Origin: Thalassotalea eurytherma | GTDB taxonomy: Bacteria > Pseudomonadota > Gammaproteobacteria > Enterobacterales > Alteromonadaceae | Direction: 5' to 3' | Length of the DNA stretch: 64,000 nucleotides | Assembly (NCBI RefSeq): GCF_030161415.1 | Contig: NZ_BSSU01000001.1 | Span: 237,506 to 301,505, forward strand | Shown here: in pieces, positions 8,694 through 18,098 of the stretch | Position numbering within the stretch: position 1 is the stretch's first letter | Layout: the number at the start of each line of letters is the position of its first letter | Notes under the pieces: generated by a model | Told to the model about the DNA's origin: nothing | Seen by the model: the letters and a program-made list of their open reading frames with translations, nothing else | Database searches by the model: none | Translations under genes and position numbers: made by a program

Positions 8694-11228
8694 TTAAGCC
8701 AGACTGGGTGTAGCGTTGCACTGCAATTGCCAAATATTGGTGGCGTATTCCAAAATCGTACGATCACTGGAAAACGGCCCGCTTGCAGCGGTGTTTAAAA
8801 TGCTCATTGCGGCCCAACGAGCGGAATCTTGATAACAACGGTCAACTTCATCTTGAGCATGGATGTAGCTAGCAAAATCATGGGCGGTCAGCCAAGGATC
8901 CGTTGGGCTAGTTATGGCATCGATAATTGATTGAAAGATACCGGGTTCAAATAAGTTAAAGTGGCCACTAGTAAGCAACTGCATAACTTCTTGTAGCGCT
9001 GGAGTTGCTTCGATAATACGACTAGGGTTGTGATTGCGAAATATTTCATCGAGCTCTTCACTACGCGCACCAAACAAAAAGAAATTCTCTTCACCGACAG
9101 CGTCACGAATTTCAATATTGGCACCATCTAATGTGCCAATGGTTAATGCGCCATTCATCATAAACTTCATGTTACCTGTGCCTGACGCTTCTTTACCTGC
9201 AGTGGATATTTGCTCAGATAGTTCAGTTGCCGGACAAATCGTTTCCATCGCAGTTACGTTGTAATTTGGTAAGAAGGCTACGCGAAGATAAGGCTTAGCT
9301 AATGGGTCGTTATTAATGGTGTCGGCAACATTGCTAATTAATTTGATGATTTGTTTGGCCATGTCATAGCCTGGCGCTGCTTTGCCTCCGAGTAGTATGC
9401 AACGCGGTACCATAGTGGCAGTATCGCAGTTGCGAATGCGTTCATAGCGATAAATGACGTGCAGGATATTGAGCAGTTGTCGTTTGTATTCATGAATACG
9501 TTTTACCTGCACATCGAACATCATGTTAGGGTCAAATTCGACACCGCAGCGCTCTTGCACAAGCTCAGCTAATTTAACCTTGTTGTCGAATTTAACTTGT
9601 TGCCATTGTACTTGAAGTTTTTCATCGTCAGCGTAATTGGCGAGCTTTTGGATTTGCGAGAAATCGTTTACCCATTGTTCGCCAATCGTGCGGGTTATAA
9701 GGTCTGACAATGCAGGATTACAATGATGTAGCCAACGACGTGGCGTCACACCATTGGTTTTGTTATTAAACTTTTGCGGCGACAATTGATAAAAGTCGTT
9801 AAACAAGCCATTCGTCAGTAATTTAGTGTGTAAGGCCGCAACCCCATTAACAGAATAACTGCCGATAATAGCCAAGTAAGCCATACGAATTTGAGGCTCA
9901 TCGCCCTCTTCGATAATTGACATTTGGCGGGTTTTGTCGACATCACCAGGCCAACGTTGTGCAACTTGTAGAAGAAAACGGGCGTTAATTTCGTAAATAA
10001 TTTCTAATAATCGCGGTAATAGGCGCTCAAATAAGCGCACTGACCACTTCTCTAATGCTTCTGGCAGCAAGGTATGATTGGTATAGGCCATTGTTGTGCT
10101 CGTGATTGACCAGGCTTTATCCCAACTCAAACCGTGTTCGTCGATTAACAGGCGCATTAATTCAGCAACCGCAATACTTGGATGCGTATCGTTTAATTGA
10201 AATACATGCTGATCAGTAAAGCCGATAAAATCTTGACCATGACTTTCAATCCATTGCGCTAAAATGTCTTGCAGACTTGCTGAGCTAAGGAAGTATTGCT
10301 GACGTAAACGTAGCTCCTTTCCGCTCTCGCTTGCGTCATTTGGATACAGCACCATGGTTATCTGTTCTGCGAGGTTTTTCTTGGCGACTGCCTCGGAATA
10401 ACTACCGGCATTAAATTCACTTAAATCAAATTCGTCGGTCGCTTCAGATTTCCATAAGCGCAAAGTATTTACTATGTCGTTGTTATAGCCGGGAACCGGT
10501 ATATCAAAAGGTACCGCTAAGACGTCTTGCGTGTTAACCCAACGACGATGCTGACGACCCTTGAGATCTTCGTGTACTTCAACATGACCAAAAAATTTGA
10601 CGCGACGTGAGTAATCTGGCGCCTTGGTTTCCCACGGACATTCTTCCCTAAGCCAGTTGTCTGGTTGCTCCACCTGATAACCGTTATCGATTTCTTGATT
10701 GAACATACCGTATTCATAGCGTATGCCATATCCTGTAACGGGAAGACCTAAGGTTGCACAGCTATCGAGAAAACAGGCCGCAAGTCGTCCTAAACCGCCA
10801 TTACCTAAGCCGGCGTCATGTTCGGCTTGTTCGACATCTTCTAACGCTGTGCAAAACTCGTTGAGTGCACAGCGCACCTTGTCCTCTAAATCGAGGTTTA
10901 AGATCGCGTTATTGAGGGAGCGCCCCATCAAGAATTCCAGCGACAAATAGGCAACTTGCTTACGGTTGTGCTTTTCATTTTTGAGTCGCGTTTCTCGGCA
11001 ACGAGCAATTAAGCGATCGCGAATGGTTAAGGCTAAGGCGTGATAAAGGTACAAGCGAGATTCACCAACTTTGTCCCTACCCAGGGTGTAATAAAAGTGA
11101 CGAGTTAAATCATCATGCAAGGTGTGCTCATCGATGGTTGGCCCTTCGTACCATTGCGTGGTGTGGCAAACATTAGGCGCAGCTTGCTGTTCGTTAATTT
11201 CCGGCTTATTAGACGTTGTCTTAGTCAC
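8694..11228 (-). CDS. glgP: Glycogen/alpha-glucan phosphorylase
   Basis: This GT35 enzyme releases glucose-1-phosphate from glycogen ends using pyridoxal phosphate. The 844-residue protein has the phosphorylase hallmark EASGTGNMKFMMNGALTIGT, in which the lysine binds PLP, and the conserved LGNGGLGRLAACFLDS and VKRIHEYKRQLLN segments. Start is GTG at 11228 with AGGAG eight bases upstream, and it overlaps the 3' end of glgX by 8 bp, implying translational coupling. The length is a little above E. coli GlgP (815). No N-terminal regulatory phosphorylation site like that of animal enzymes is apparent. Confidence 0.97.
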   Translation of the reverse strand: MTKTTSNKPEINEQQAAPNVCHTTQWYEGPTIDEHTLHDDLTRHFYYTLGRDKVGESRLYLYHALALTIRDRLIARCRETRLKNEKHNRKQVAYLSLEFLMGRSLNNAILNLDLEDKVRCALNEFCTALEDVEQAEHDAGLGNGGLGRLAACFLDSCATLGLPVTGYGIRYEYGMFNQEIDNGYQVEQPDNWLREECPWETKAPDYSRRVKFFGHVEVHEDLKGRQHRRWVNTQDVLAVPFDIPVPGYNNDIVNTLRLWKSEATDEFDLSEFNAGSYSEAVAKKNLAEQITMVLYPNDASESGKELRLRQQYFLSSASLQDILAQWIESHGQDFIGFTDQHVFQLNDTHPSIAVAELMRLLIDEHGLSWDKAWSITSTTMAYTNHTLLPEALEKWSVRLFERLLPRLLEIIYEINARFLLQVAQRWPGDVDKTRQMSIIEEGDEPQIRMAYLAIIGSYSVNGVAALHTKLLTNGLFNDFYQLSPQKFNNKTNGVTPRRWLHHCNPALSDLITRTIGEQWVNDFSQIQKLANYADDEKLQVQWQQVKFDNKVKLAELVQERCGVEFDPNMMFDVQVKRIHEYKRQLLNILHVIYRYERIRNCDTATMVPRCILLGGKAAPGYDMAKQIIKLISNVADTINNDPLAKPYLRVAFLPNYNVTAMETICPATELSEQISTAGKEASGTGNMKFMMNGALTIGTLDGANIEIRDAVGEENFFLFGARSEELDEIFRNHNPSRIIEATPALQEVMQLLTSGHFNLFEPGIFQSIIDAITSPTDPWLTAHDFASYIHAQDEVDRCYQDSARWAAMSILNTAASGPFSSDRTILEYATNIWQLQCNATPSLA

Positions 11229-13323
11229 GTGATAGCTCCTGTCGCGGTTTTGGCTCGTTAGCCGTGGTTAAAATCCAACTGCTTTGCGGACTCAGAAATA
11301 AGCTTCCTGAAATGTATTGAAATTCATCACAATTGACATTGGCATCAGTGGTTAATAATAGGCGCCACTGTCTCTTAGTATTTGCCTGACAAATTGGTAA
11401 CTCTACCTTGTGGTTGGTGCATCCTGAATTGAAGAGGCACAAGATTGGCGTTTCAAGCCCTGTAATGAGATAGCCAATATAACGATTGCTATGACTGCCC
11501 CAGTTTTCCTTGCTCATGGCTTGGCCATCGGAATTTAGCCAGGTGATGGTATAAGGTGTATTGTCTTTGTGTATAAAGCGCGACAGGCGTAGGCCTGGAA
11601 ACTGTTGTCTTATTTGAGATAACTGATTAATAAAGTCACAGAGGTTATTGTCGCTATTTTGATACTTTTCCCACCTCAGCCAGTTGATTTCATTGTCTTG
11701 GCAGTACGCATTATTGTTGCCACCTTGGCTTTGAGAAAACTCATCACCACTGCGCAGCATAGGAACGCCTTGTGCTAAAAATAGTGAAGTGAGGAGGTTT
11801 TTTTGTTGGCGTAGGCGCCTAGCTAAGATGTCTGGATCTCGGGTTTCTCCTTCGACGCCGTAATTGGCTGAGAAGTTATCACTGTGACCATCGCGATTGT
11901 CTTCACCATTTGCCTGATTGTGCTTGTTTTGATAGCTCACTAGGTCACGTAGAGAAAAGCCGTCGTGGCTGGTAATAAAGTTAACACTGGAGTGGGGGCC
12001 TCGACCGTTATGTTCAAACATATCGCTAGAGCCGTGTATGCGTCTGGCGAATTCTGGTAAGACACCATGATCACCGCGCCAGAAGCGACGCATAATATCG
12101 CGGTATCGATCGTTCCACTCACTCCATGGTGGTGGAAAATTGCCAAGTTGGTAGCCACCTGGGCCAATATCCCAAGGCTCGGCAATCAATTTCACTTGGC
12201 TTAAAATCGGGTCTTGTAAAATGGCACGAAAAAACCCGCTATTACTTGAAAAACCGTCAGGGTTGCGAGCTAGTATCGCAGCAAGATCAAAACGAAAGCC
12301 GTCGACACCCATCGTCTCTACCCAAAATCGTAAGCTATCCATGACCAATTGTAGGCAGCGAGGATGATTCAAATCTAAGGTATTGCCACAACCTGTATCG
12401 TTGATGTAGTGACGAGGTTGTTGGTGTTGGAGCTTGTAATAGCTGACATTATCTATGCCGCGCAATGACAATGTGGGGCCAAGACGGTTACCTTCAGCAG
12501 TGTGGTTGTAGACAACGTCTATAATGACTTCGATATTATGCTGATGTAAAACTCGCACCATATGTTGAAATTCACCGACGTCTTCGCTACTTAGGTAGTC
12601 GCTATGAGGGGCGAAAAAGCTCAAGGAGTTGTAGCCCCAATAATTTACTAAGCGCTTTTCTTCTAAGAAATGCTCATTGATAAAATAATGCACCGGTAAC
12701 AACTCGACTGTAGTTACCCCTAAACGCGTTAAGTGGTCGATAAAAGCAGGGTGACATAGTCCCAAAAATCGACCGCGCATGGGCGTAGGAATTTCTGGGT
12801 GTAATCGTGTAGCTCCTTTGACATGGCACTCGTATATAACCGTATCAGCCCAAGGAATATCTGGATGTTGAGTGTTTGCTTGGGCAAGGGCGATAACACG
12901 ACTTTTCGGCATGTCGAGCGCATTATCACGGCTGTCTTTGGCCAAATCTTCATCATCACTTTGCATATCGTAGGCATAATGACGTTCTGACCACTGAAAT
13001 TGACCAAAAATACTTTTACCGTATGGGTCGAGTAACAGTTTATTTGGGTTAAACCTTAATCCTTGATCTGGTTGATACGGTCCATGAACACGATATCCGT
13101 AGAGTTGCCCTGGTTGGCAACCCTCCAAAAAACAATGCCAAACTTGATGGTTACAATGAGGCATTGCTATACGCGCGACTTCTGTGTGTCCACTATCGTC
13201 AAACAGGCATAGCTCTACTTTCTGCGCATGAGCGGAAAATATCGCAAAGTTAACACCATTACTTTTCGGTGTTGAACCTAATGGGTACGGCGTCCCTGTT
13301 TGTAAGATGAACGTTGAGGTCAT
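11221..13323 (-). CDS. glgX: Glycogen debranching enzyme (GH13, limit dextrin alpha-1,6-glucohydrolase)
   Basis: GlgX hydrolyses alpha-1,6 branches left after phosphorylase trimming. The 700-residue protein begins with a CBM48/early-set domain (GSTPKSNGVNFAIFSAHA) and continues into a GH13 barrel with DVVYNHTAEG (region I), GFRFDLAAIL (region II, nucleophile Asp), LIAEPWDIG (region III, acid/base Glu) and FITSHDGFSLRD (region IV). Its ATG overlaps the glgB stop in the arrangement ATGA. The protein is slightly longer than E. coli GlgX (657). The four conserved GH13 regions are intact. Confidence 0.97.
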   Translation of the reverse strand: MTSTFILQTGTPYPLGSTPKSNGVNFAIFSAHAQKVELCLFDDSGHTEVARIAMPHCNHQVWHCFLEGCQPGQLYGYRVHGPYQPDQGLRFNPNKLLLDPYGKSIFGQFQWSERHYAYDMQSDDEDLAKDSRDNALDMPKSRVIALAQANTQHPDIPWADTVIYECHVKGATRLHPEIPTPMRGRFLGLCHPAFIDHLTRLGVTTVELLPVHYFINEHFLEEKRLVNYWGYNSLSFFAPHSDYLSSEDVGEFQHMVRVLHQHNIEVIIDVVYNHTAEGNRLGPTLSLRGIDNVSYYKLQHQQPRHYINDTGCGNTLDLNHPRCLQLVMDSLRFWVETMGVDGFRFDLAAILARNPDGFSSNSGFFRAILQDPILSQVKLIAEPWDIGPGGYQLGNFPPPWSEWNDRYRDIMRRFWRGDHGVLPEFARRIHGSSDMFEHNGRGPHSSVNFITSHDGFSLRDLVSYQNKHNQANGEDNRDGHSDNFSANYGVEGETRDPDILARRLRQQKNLLTSLFLAQGVPMLRSGDEFSQSQGGNNNAYCQDNEINWLRWEKYQNSDNNLCDFINQLSQIRQQFPGLRLSRFIHKDNTPYTITWLNSDGQAMSKENWGSHSNRYIGYLITGLETPILCLFNSGCTNHKVELPICQANTKRQWRLLLTTDANVNCDEFQYISGSLFLSPQSSWILTTANEPKPRQELSRD

Positions 13324-15542
13324 GGCCGCACCTTAAACGCAAACATCATGGTGGCTAACGGAGGAATGTCAGTCATGATTGATTGTGCTTGGCCATGGCA
13401 TTGCTCAGTTTCGGTTTCGACGTAGTCGGTTAGACCAACACCTGAGCCGCCATAACGAGCATTGTCGGTATTGATGAGCTGGTGATAACGACCTGCTGAA
13501 GGCACGCCAATGCGATAACATTGATAGGTGGCAGGGGTCATGTTGGCAAGTATTAAAACACCACAAGTGCGTTCTTTGTTGTAACGTATAAAACTGAAAA
13601 TAGATTGCTCTGCATTGCCCTCGTCTATCCAGTCAAAGCCTAGTGGACTGTTATCGTATTGATAAAGCGCTGGCTGAGATACATAGGTGTAATTCAAGTC
13701 GCGAATAAGATTCTGTAGACCTTGATGAGGTTCGTATTGTAGGAGGTGCCAGTCAAGACTGTGATCGTGATCCCATTCTTTCCACTGGCCAAATTCGCCA
13801 CCCATGAACAGGAGCTTTTTGCCCGGGTGTCCCCACATAAATCCGTAATACGCACGCAGGTTAGCAAATTTTTGCCAATCGTCTCCGGGCATTTTGTTTA
13901 ATAGTGAGCCTTTACCGTGAACGACTTCATCATGGCTCAGCGGTAAAATGTAGTTTTCTGAAAAAGCATATACCATGGAGAATGTCATCTCGCCGTGATA
14001 ATGATTGCGGTAAAGCGGGTCGCGATGCATGTATTGCAGGCTATCGTTCATCCAGCCCATATTCCATTTAAAGCCAAAACCCAATCCACCGCCGTCGACA
14101 AACCCTGTTACGCCTGGCCATGCAGTCGACTCTTCGGCAACCATCATGATGCCAGGGTTGTCGCGATAACAATCTTGGTTAATTTGTTGAATAAGAGAAA
14201 TCGCGTCTAAATTTTCACGGCCACCATGCTCGTTAGCGATCCATTCTCCCTCGTCGCGGCTATAGTCGAGATATAACATAGAGGCCACAGCGTCGACCCG
14301 TAAACCATCTACGCCATATTGTTGAAACCAAACATTGGCGCTCGAGTGCAAGTATGAGCGGACTTCTTCGCGCCCGTAGTTATAGATCAGTGTATTCCAG
14401 TCAGGATGAAAGCCTTGTCGTTTATCCGCATGTTCAAATAAATGCGTACCGTCGAATCGAGCTAAGCCATGAGGGTCTGATGGAAAATGGCCAGGTACCC
14501 AATCTATCAATACGCCAATCCCTGCTTGTTGAAACTGTGCCACTAAGTAGGCGAAATCTTCTGGTGTGCCAAATCGACTCGTTGGTGCAAACATTCCTAC
14601 CGGTTGGTAGCCCCATGAGCCATTGAAAGGAAATTCACTAATTGGCATAAATTGCACATGTGTAAAGCCTAAATCACTGACGTAAGGTACTAATTGTTCT
14701 GCTAATTGTTGGTAACTTAAAAACGCTTTGCCATCATCACCTTGTCTTTTCCAAGAGCCCAGATGAACCTCGTAAATACTGATTGGCGCATCGACCGCGT
14801 TTCTTGTATTACGTTTGTCTTGCCAAGATTTAGGCATTCTATGTGGCATGCAATGATGCAGTATAGATGCGGTATCTGGTGGGTTTTGCATAAAATTCGC
14901 ATAGGGGTCTGCCTTTTCTATGCGTTCACCTGTCATGGCGACGATGTGGTATTTGTAACGAACACCTGATGTGAGTTCTGGAATGAATATGTCCCAAATA
15001 CCGCTTGCTGGGTGTTTGCGCATGATATGTCGGCTTGGATTCCAATGATTATCATCGCTAATCAAAGATACCGATTTTGCATTTGGCGCCCATAGTGAAA
15101 AACGCGCACCATGAATACCATCTACCTCATCAAAGTGCCCGCCTAAATGGCGATAAGCTTGGCTTTGTTTACCTTGATTGAATAAGAAACAAAAGTCTTC
15201 ATCAAGCAAACTATTAAATCGATAAGGATCTTCAATAACGATTGTTGTTAACGGATAGCAGACCTTTAATTGATAGTCGTTTTGGTCATTGTGATTAGGG
15301 ATATCAGCGATAAATAAATCGCTATTATTGATACGCTGAGCGACATAGTCAGTGTCTGTTGTGGTCACGATAACCGATTCAGCACCAGGCAAAAATAAAC
15401 GAATTTGCATGCGCTCATCAACACAGTGAGGACCTAAAAATCCAAAGATGTCTTCAAAACACGCGGCATTTAATGCGTCTATTTCATCTTGATACTGTGT
15501 GAGCGGGGGGATCTTCCTAAGCCTTGTTATAGTAACCTCCAC
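13320..15542 (-). CDS. glgB: 1,4-alpha-glucan branching enzyme (GH13)
   Basis: GlgB introduces alpha-1,6 branches into glycogen. The 740-residue protein has an N-terminal branching-enzyme domain, a CBM48 domain (ARFSLWAPNAKSVSLI, about 150-240) and a GH13 barrel with DWVPGHFPSD, GLRVDAVASMLYLDYSR (nucleophile Asp), MMVAEESTAWPGVT (Glu) and PLSHDEVVHGKGS. The start is uncertain. An in-frame TAA lies 12 bases upstream of the GTG at 15542, which is therefore the earliest usable start, yet the only Shine-Dalgarno-like GGAGG lies just inside the gene. It overlaps glgX by 4 bp and follows the CBM48 gene by 223 bp. Confidence 0.95.
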   Translation of the reverse strand: MEVTITRLRKIPPLTQYQDEIDALNAACFEDIFGFLGPHCVDERMQIRLFLPGAESVIVTTTDTDYVAQRINNSDLFIADIPNHNDQNDYQLKVCYPLTTIVIEDPYRFNSLLDEDFCFLFNQGKQSQAYRHLGGHFDEVDGIHGARFSLWAPNAKSVSLISDDNHWNPSRHIMRKHPASGIWDIFIPELTSGVRYKYHIVAMTGERIEKADPYANFMQNPPDTASILHHCMPHRMPKSWQDKRNTRNAVDAPISIYEVHLGSWKRQGDDGKAFLSYQQLAEQLVPYVSDLGFTHVQFMPISEFPFNGSWGYQPVGMFAPTSRFGTPEDFAYLVAQFQQAGIGVLIDWVPGHFPSDPHGLARFDGTHLFEHADKRQGFHPDWNTLIYNYGREEVRSYLHSSANVWFQQYGVDGLRVDAVASMLYLDYSRDEGEWIANEHGGRENLDAISLIQQINQDCYRDNPGIMMVAEESTAWPGVTGFVDGGGLGFGFKWNMGWMNDSLQYMHRDPLYRNHYHGEMTFSMVYAFSENYILPLSHDEVVHGKGSLLNKMPGDDWQKFANLRAYYGFMWGHPGKKLLFMGGEFGQWKEWDHDHSLDWHLLQYEPHQGLQNLIRDLNYTYVSQPALYQYDNSPLGFDWIDEGNAEQSIFSFIRYNKERTCGVLILANMTPATYQCYRIGVPSAGRYHQLINTDNARYGGSGVGLTDYVETETEQCHGQAQSIMTDIPPLATMMFAFKVRP

Positions 15543-15765
15543 GACGCCAATTTATAGCGTCAAGCTCGGTGTCGCATTCGATAAGTTGCAACGTTCGATA
15601 AACAAAATAATAGGGTTGTGAATATCATTGTCGCGGGCGATAAGAAACGCCTAACGAGTATGCTAATTATCTCAACTAACCTAACCAATTTTGTTGTTGA
15701 GTCAGTGGAAAAAGCTTATAGATACAAAAGCTACGACAATGTATTCATTCAACAATTTTTAACGG

Positions 15766-16065
15766 TTAGGTAGGTTGCGTACAAACCACACTATTTTCCG
15801 TGCCAAATGGGTTTGGAATATAAGCGTCGGCTGCGTAGTCGTTCTCCCATTCTTGCGCGTTGAGCAAATAGCGGAAATTAAAATCTTGGTTTTTAGGTAG
15901 ACGAATACGCGTTCGAAAAACGTTGTCTTTTTTTACGAATTTCATAGGCTGAGGTTGCCACTCATTAAAATCACCAGCGATAGCGACGTCTGTTACGTCT
16001 TCACGGGCAAATTCAAATGTGACTTCTGTTTCGTCTATAGACTTAAAAAATTTCTTTTTTAGCAT
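15766..16065 (-). CDS. Stand-alone CBM48 (isoamylase early-set, AMPK-beta-like) glycogen-binding protein
   Basis: This 99-residue cytoplasmic protein is essentially one glycogen-recognition fold. The motif DVAIAGDFNEWQPQPM, followed by a strand with FRYLLNAQEWENDYAADAY and a terminal NPFG, is the carbohydrate-binding pattern of CBM48 and AMPK beta subunits. No catalytic domain is attached. An AAGGAG ribosome-binding site sits 8 bp upstream of the ATG. It heads the glycogen operon, so it may target enzymes to glycogen or act as a granule-associated protein. Similar small proteins are annotated as glycogen-binding or isoamylase early-set proteins in alteromonads; the precise role is unknown. 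Confidence 0.88.
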   Translation of the reverse strand: MLKKKFFKSIDETEVTFEFAREDVTDVAIAGDFNEWQPQPMKFVKKDNVFRTRIRLPKNQDFNFRYLLNAQEWENDYAADAYIPNPFGTENSVVCTQPT

Positions 16066-16505
16066 AGCGAGGCTCCTTGATTGACTTAGTTAAGTAAGTT
16101 ATTCCAATGCCACATTGCCGTACTGCATAAAATCGGGTGTGCGTTTCGAGAATCAAGTTTGGCAGAGTTTTGTGTCTGCTTTATGACAGTGCAGGTCTAA
16201 TTTGATTTGCGCACTTAGCTGGTGCATTTTTGACCAAAATCACTTGAAAGCTCGTGGATTATGTTTATTACTGCAATCGCAATACCAACATTGTGAAAGG
16301 CTGGAATGACCAGTTAGAACGCTATCTTTAAGTTGGCATCTAAACTTCACCGCGAATATCGGCAGAATGGGACTCGATAGTTTTTCATGCTATTTGTCTA
16401 GCAAAAAGCATCTTGAATAAACGACCAGCTAAAGCGGATATGCTTTATTGGTATTGCGAAATAGTCGATCTTGTGAATATCTTAAGGCAAAGTATGAAGT
16501 AAAAC
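16066..16505. other. Intergenic region upstream of the glycogen operon
   Basis: This 440-bp segment lies between the CBM48 gene and tRNA-Arg and contains no believable reading frame. By position it should carry the glg operon promoter (minus strand) and its regulatory sites. I could not single out a convincing -35/-10 pair or operator by eye. Confidence 0.6.
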
Positions 16506-16580
16506 TGGCGCTCCCGGCAGGAATCGAACCTGCGACTTAGACTCCGGAGGTCCACGTGATATCCACTTCACCACGGGAGC
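16506..16580 (-). tRNA. tRNA-Arg (anticodon CCG)
   Basis: The minus strand folds as a complete 75-nt tRNA. The acceptor stem is GCTCCCG/CGGGAGC, the anticodon stem TGGAC/GTCTA encloses the loop CTCCGGA, and the T arm is GCAGG-TTCGAAT-CCTGC. The anticodon read from the loop is CCG, decoding the arginine codon CGG. The 3' CCA is encoded in the DNA. Confidence 0.95.
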
Positions 16581-16623
16581 ACAGCTACAGGCAGGATAAT
16601 AGTCAAAAGCGCGTTGGTTTACT

Positions 16624-16655
16624 AGCGGTAATTGTTTAGTTGTTTAATTACCGCT
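16624..16655. terminator. Inverted repeat between tRNA-Arg and the amidohydrolase gene
   Basis: AGCGGTAATT and AATTACCGCT form a perfect 10-bp stem with a 12-base loop, 11 bp past the stop of the amidohydrolase gene. There is no T-run on the minus strand, so termination would be inefficient. The tRNA-Arg promoter probably lies just beyond it. Confidence 0.4.
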
Positions 16656-16665
16656 CAATTTGTAC

Positions 16666-17931
16666 TTACTGTTTAAATACTTCGCCGTTTTTCATAACAA
16701 AACTCACATTCTCTAATGTAGAAATGTTTTCAAGTGGATTTTGCTCAACGGCAATGATATCGGCATATTTGCCAGCAGAAATACTACCTAGGTTTTCCTG
16801 CCATTTTAATAGCTTTGCAGACTCTATGGTCGCTGCTTGAATCGCTTGCAGTGGCGTCATGCCAAATTTCACCATACGAGAAAACTGGTTTGCATTGTCG
16901 CCATGCGGGTAAATACCTGCATCAGAGCCTAGTACCATTTTTGCATTCGCTTTTACAGCATTTGAGAAGCTTTCACGCTGAATGGTACCAACTTCTCGTT
17001 CTTTATTGATGTTTTCTTCGGGCACGCCATTTTTTTCCCCTTCTGCAAGGGTATATTCGGTATTGTATATATCCATTGATAAATAAGTGCCGTGCTTTTT
17101 AGCAAGCGCAATCGTTTCTTTGTCTAAAAAGCTTGCATGCTCTATTGAGTCAACGCCTGCTTTGATGGCGAATTTTATCCCTTCGGTACCGTGAGCGTGA
17201 GCTGCAACTGTTCGACCATGGGTATGTGCCTCATCAACGATGGCTTTCATTTCTTCAAAGGTGTATTGACGTTGCCCGACTTTAGTACCTTTTGAAAATA
17301 CGCCACCTGTTGCGCAAAACTTTATAAGATCAACACCATATTTAACGTTTAGTCTTACTTTTTCTCGCACTGACCAGGGACCATCGGCAACACCGTCAGA
17401 CTTTTGTTTAAAACTATGGTTTAGTGCATTATTGTCGCAATGCCCACCAGTAATACCAATTGACGGGCCAGAGACCGCCATACGTGGACCTTTGATTTCA
17501 CCTGCGTTGATAGCGTTACGCAGGGCGACATCTTGATAATTGCTTGCTCCAACATTTCGAATGGTTGTAAAGCCCGCCATCAAGGTTTTTTCCGCGTTAA
17601 CTACACCACCAATTAATGCTCGGTGCGGAGATTGAAATAGACCGGCGTAGTAGTCTTTCTCTAAATGTTGAACAACATGCGTATGCATATCCATTAAACC
17701 TGGCAACAAATATTTATCACCAAGATCTATGATGTTTGCATTAGCGGGTAGTCGAGACTGGTCCTTAATGATGGCTGTAATCTTGCCATCATCAATAACG
17801 ATAAAGTGGTTTTTTAGTAAGTTGCCAGTTTCCACATCTAGTGTGTTTTTAGCGGTAATTACGGTAGTTGCTAGTGTTAAATTGCTGATCAGCAATGAGC
17901 TAATTGCGAGGAAAGTGTTAAGTGTTTTCAT
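16666..17931 (-). CDS. Secreted metal-dependent amidohydrolase (prolidase/imidazolonepropionase-like)
   Basis: This roughly 421-residue amidohydrolase-superfamily enzyme carries an N-terminal signal peptide (MKTLNTFLAISSLLISN), so it acts in the periplasm or outside. The HxH metal motif is in LMDMHTHVV, a lysine likely to be carboxylated in VDLIKFCATGG, metal histidines in VAAHAHGTEG and SIEHASF, and the late Asp in VLGSDAGIYPHGD. This pattern fits the Xaa-Pro dipeptidase-like amidohydrolases (Sgx9260/Cc2672 group), which cut dipeptides or N-acyl amino acids. I chose ATG 17931, which has AAGGGA eight bases upstream, over a TTG eight codons earlier. Substrate specificity cannot be assigned. 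It is monocistronic by spacing. Confidence 0.88.
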   Translation of the reverse strand: MKTLNTFLAISSLLISNLTLATTVITAKNTLDVETGNLLKNHFIVIDDGKITAIIKDQSRLPANANIIDLGDKYLLPGLMDMHTHVVQHLEKDYYAGLFQSPHRALIGGVVNAEKTLMAGFTTIRNVGASNYQDVALRNAINAGEIKGPRMAVSGPSIGITGGHCDNNALNHSFKQKSDGVADGPWSVREKVRLNVKYGVDLIKFCATGGVFSKGTKVGQRQYTFEEMKAIVDEAHTHGRTVAAHAHGTEGIKFAIKAGVDSIEHASFLDKETIALAKKHGTYLSMDIYNTEYTLAEGEKNGVPEENINKEREVGTIQRESFSNAVKANAKMVLGSDAGIYPHGDNANQFSRMVKFGMTPLQAIQAATIESAKLLKWQENLGSISAGKYADIIAVEQNPLENISTLENVSFVMKNGEVFKQ

Positions 17932-18098
17932 AAATAATCCCTTGTTGTTAAACAAGTTATAGAGGAATGTTAAATCAGGTGCAATCTATAGCCGTTCAAT
18001 AGCGTACTTTTTAAGATAGGCATTACATAATATCATTGCCCAATTGCAACTCTCTGGGCTATTACGTAAAGTAGCTCAGCAAATTTTTAATTAAGTAA

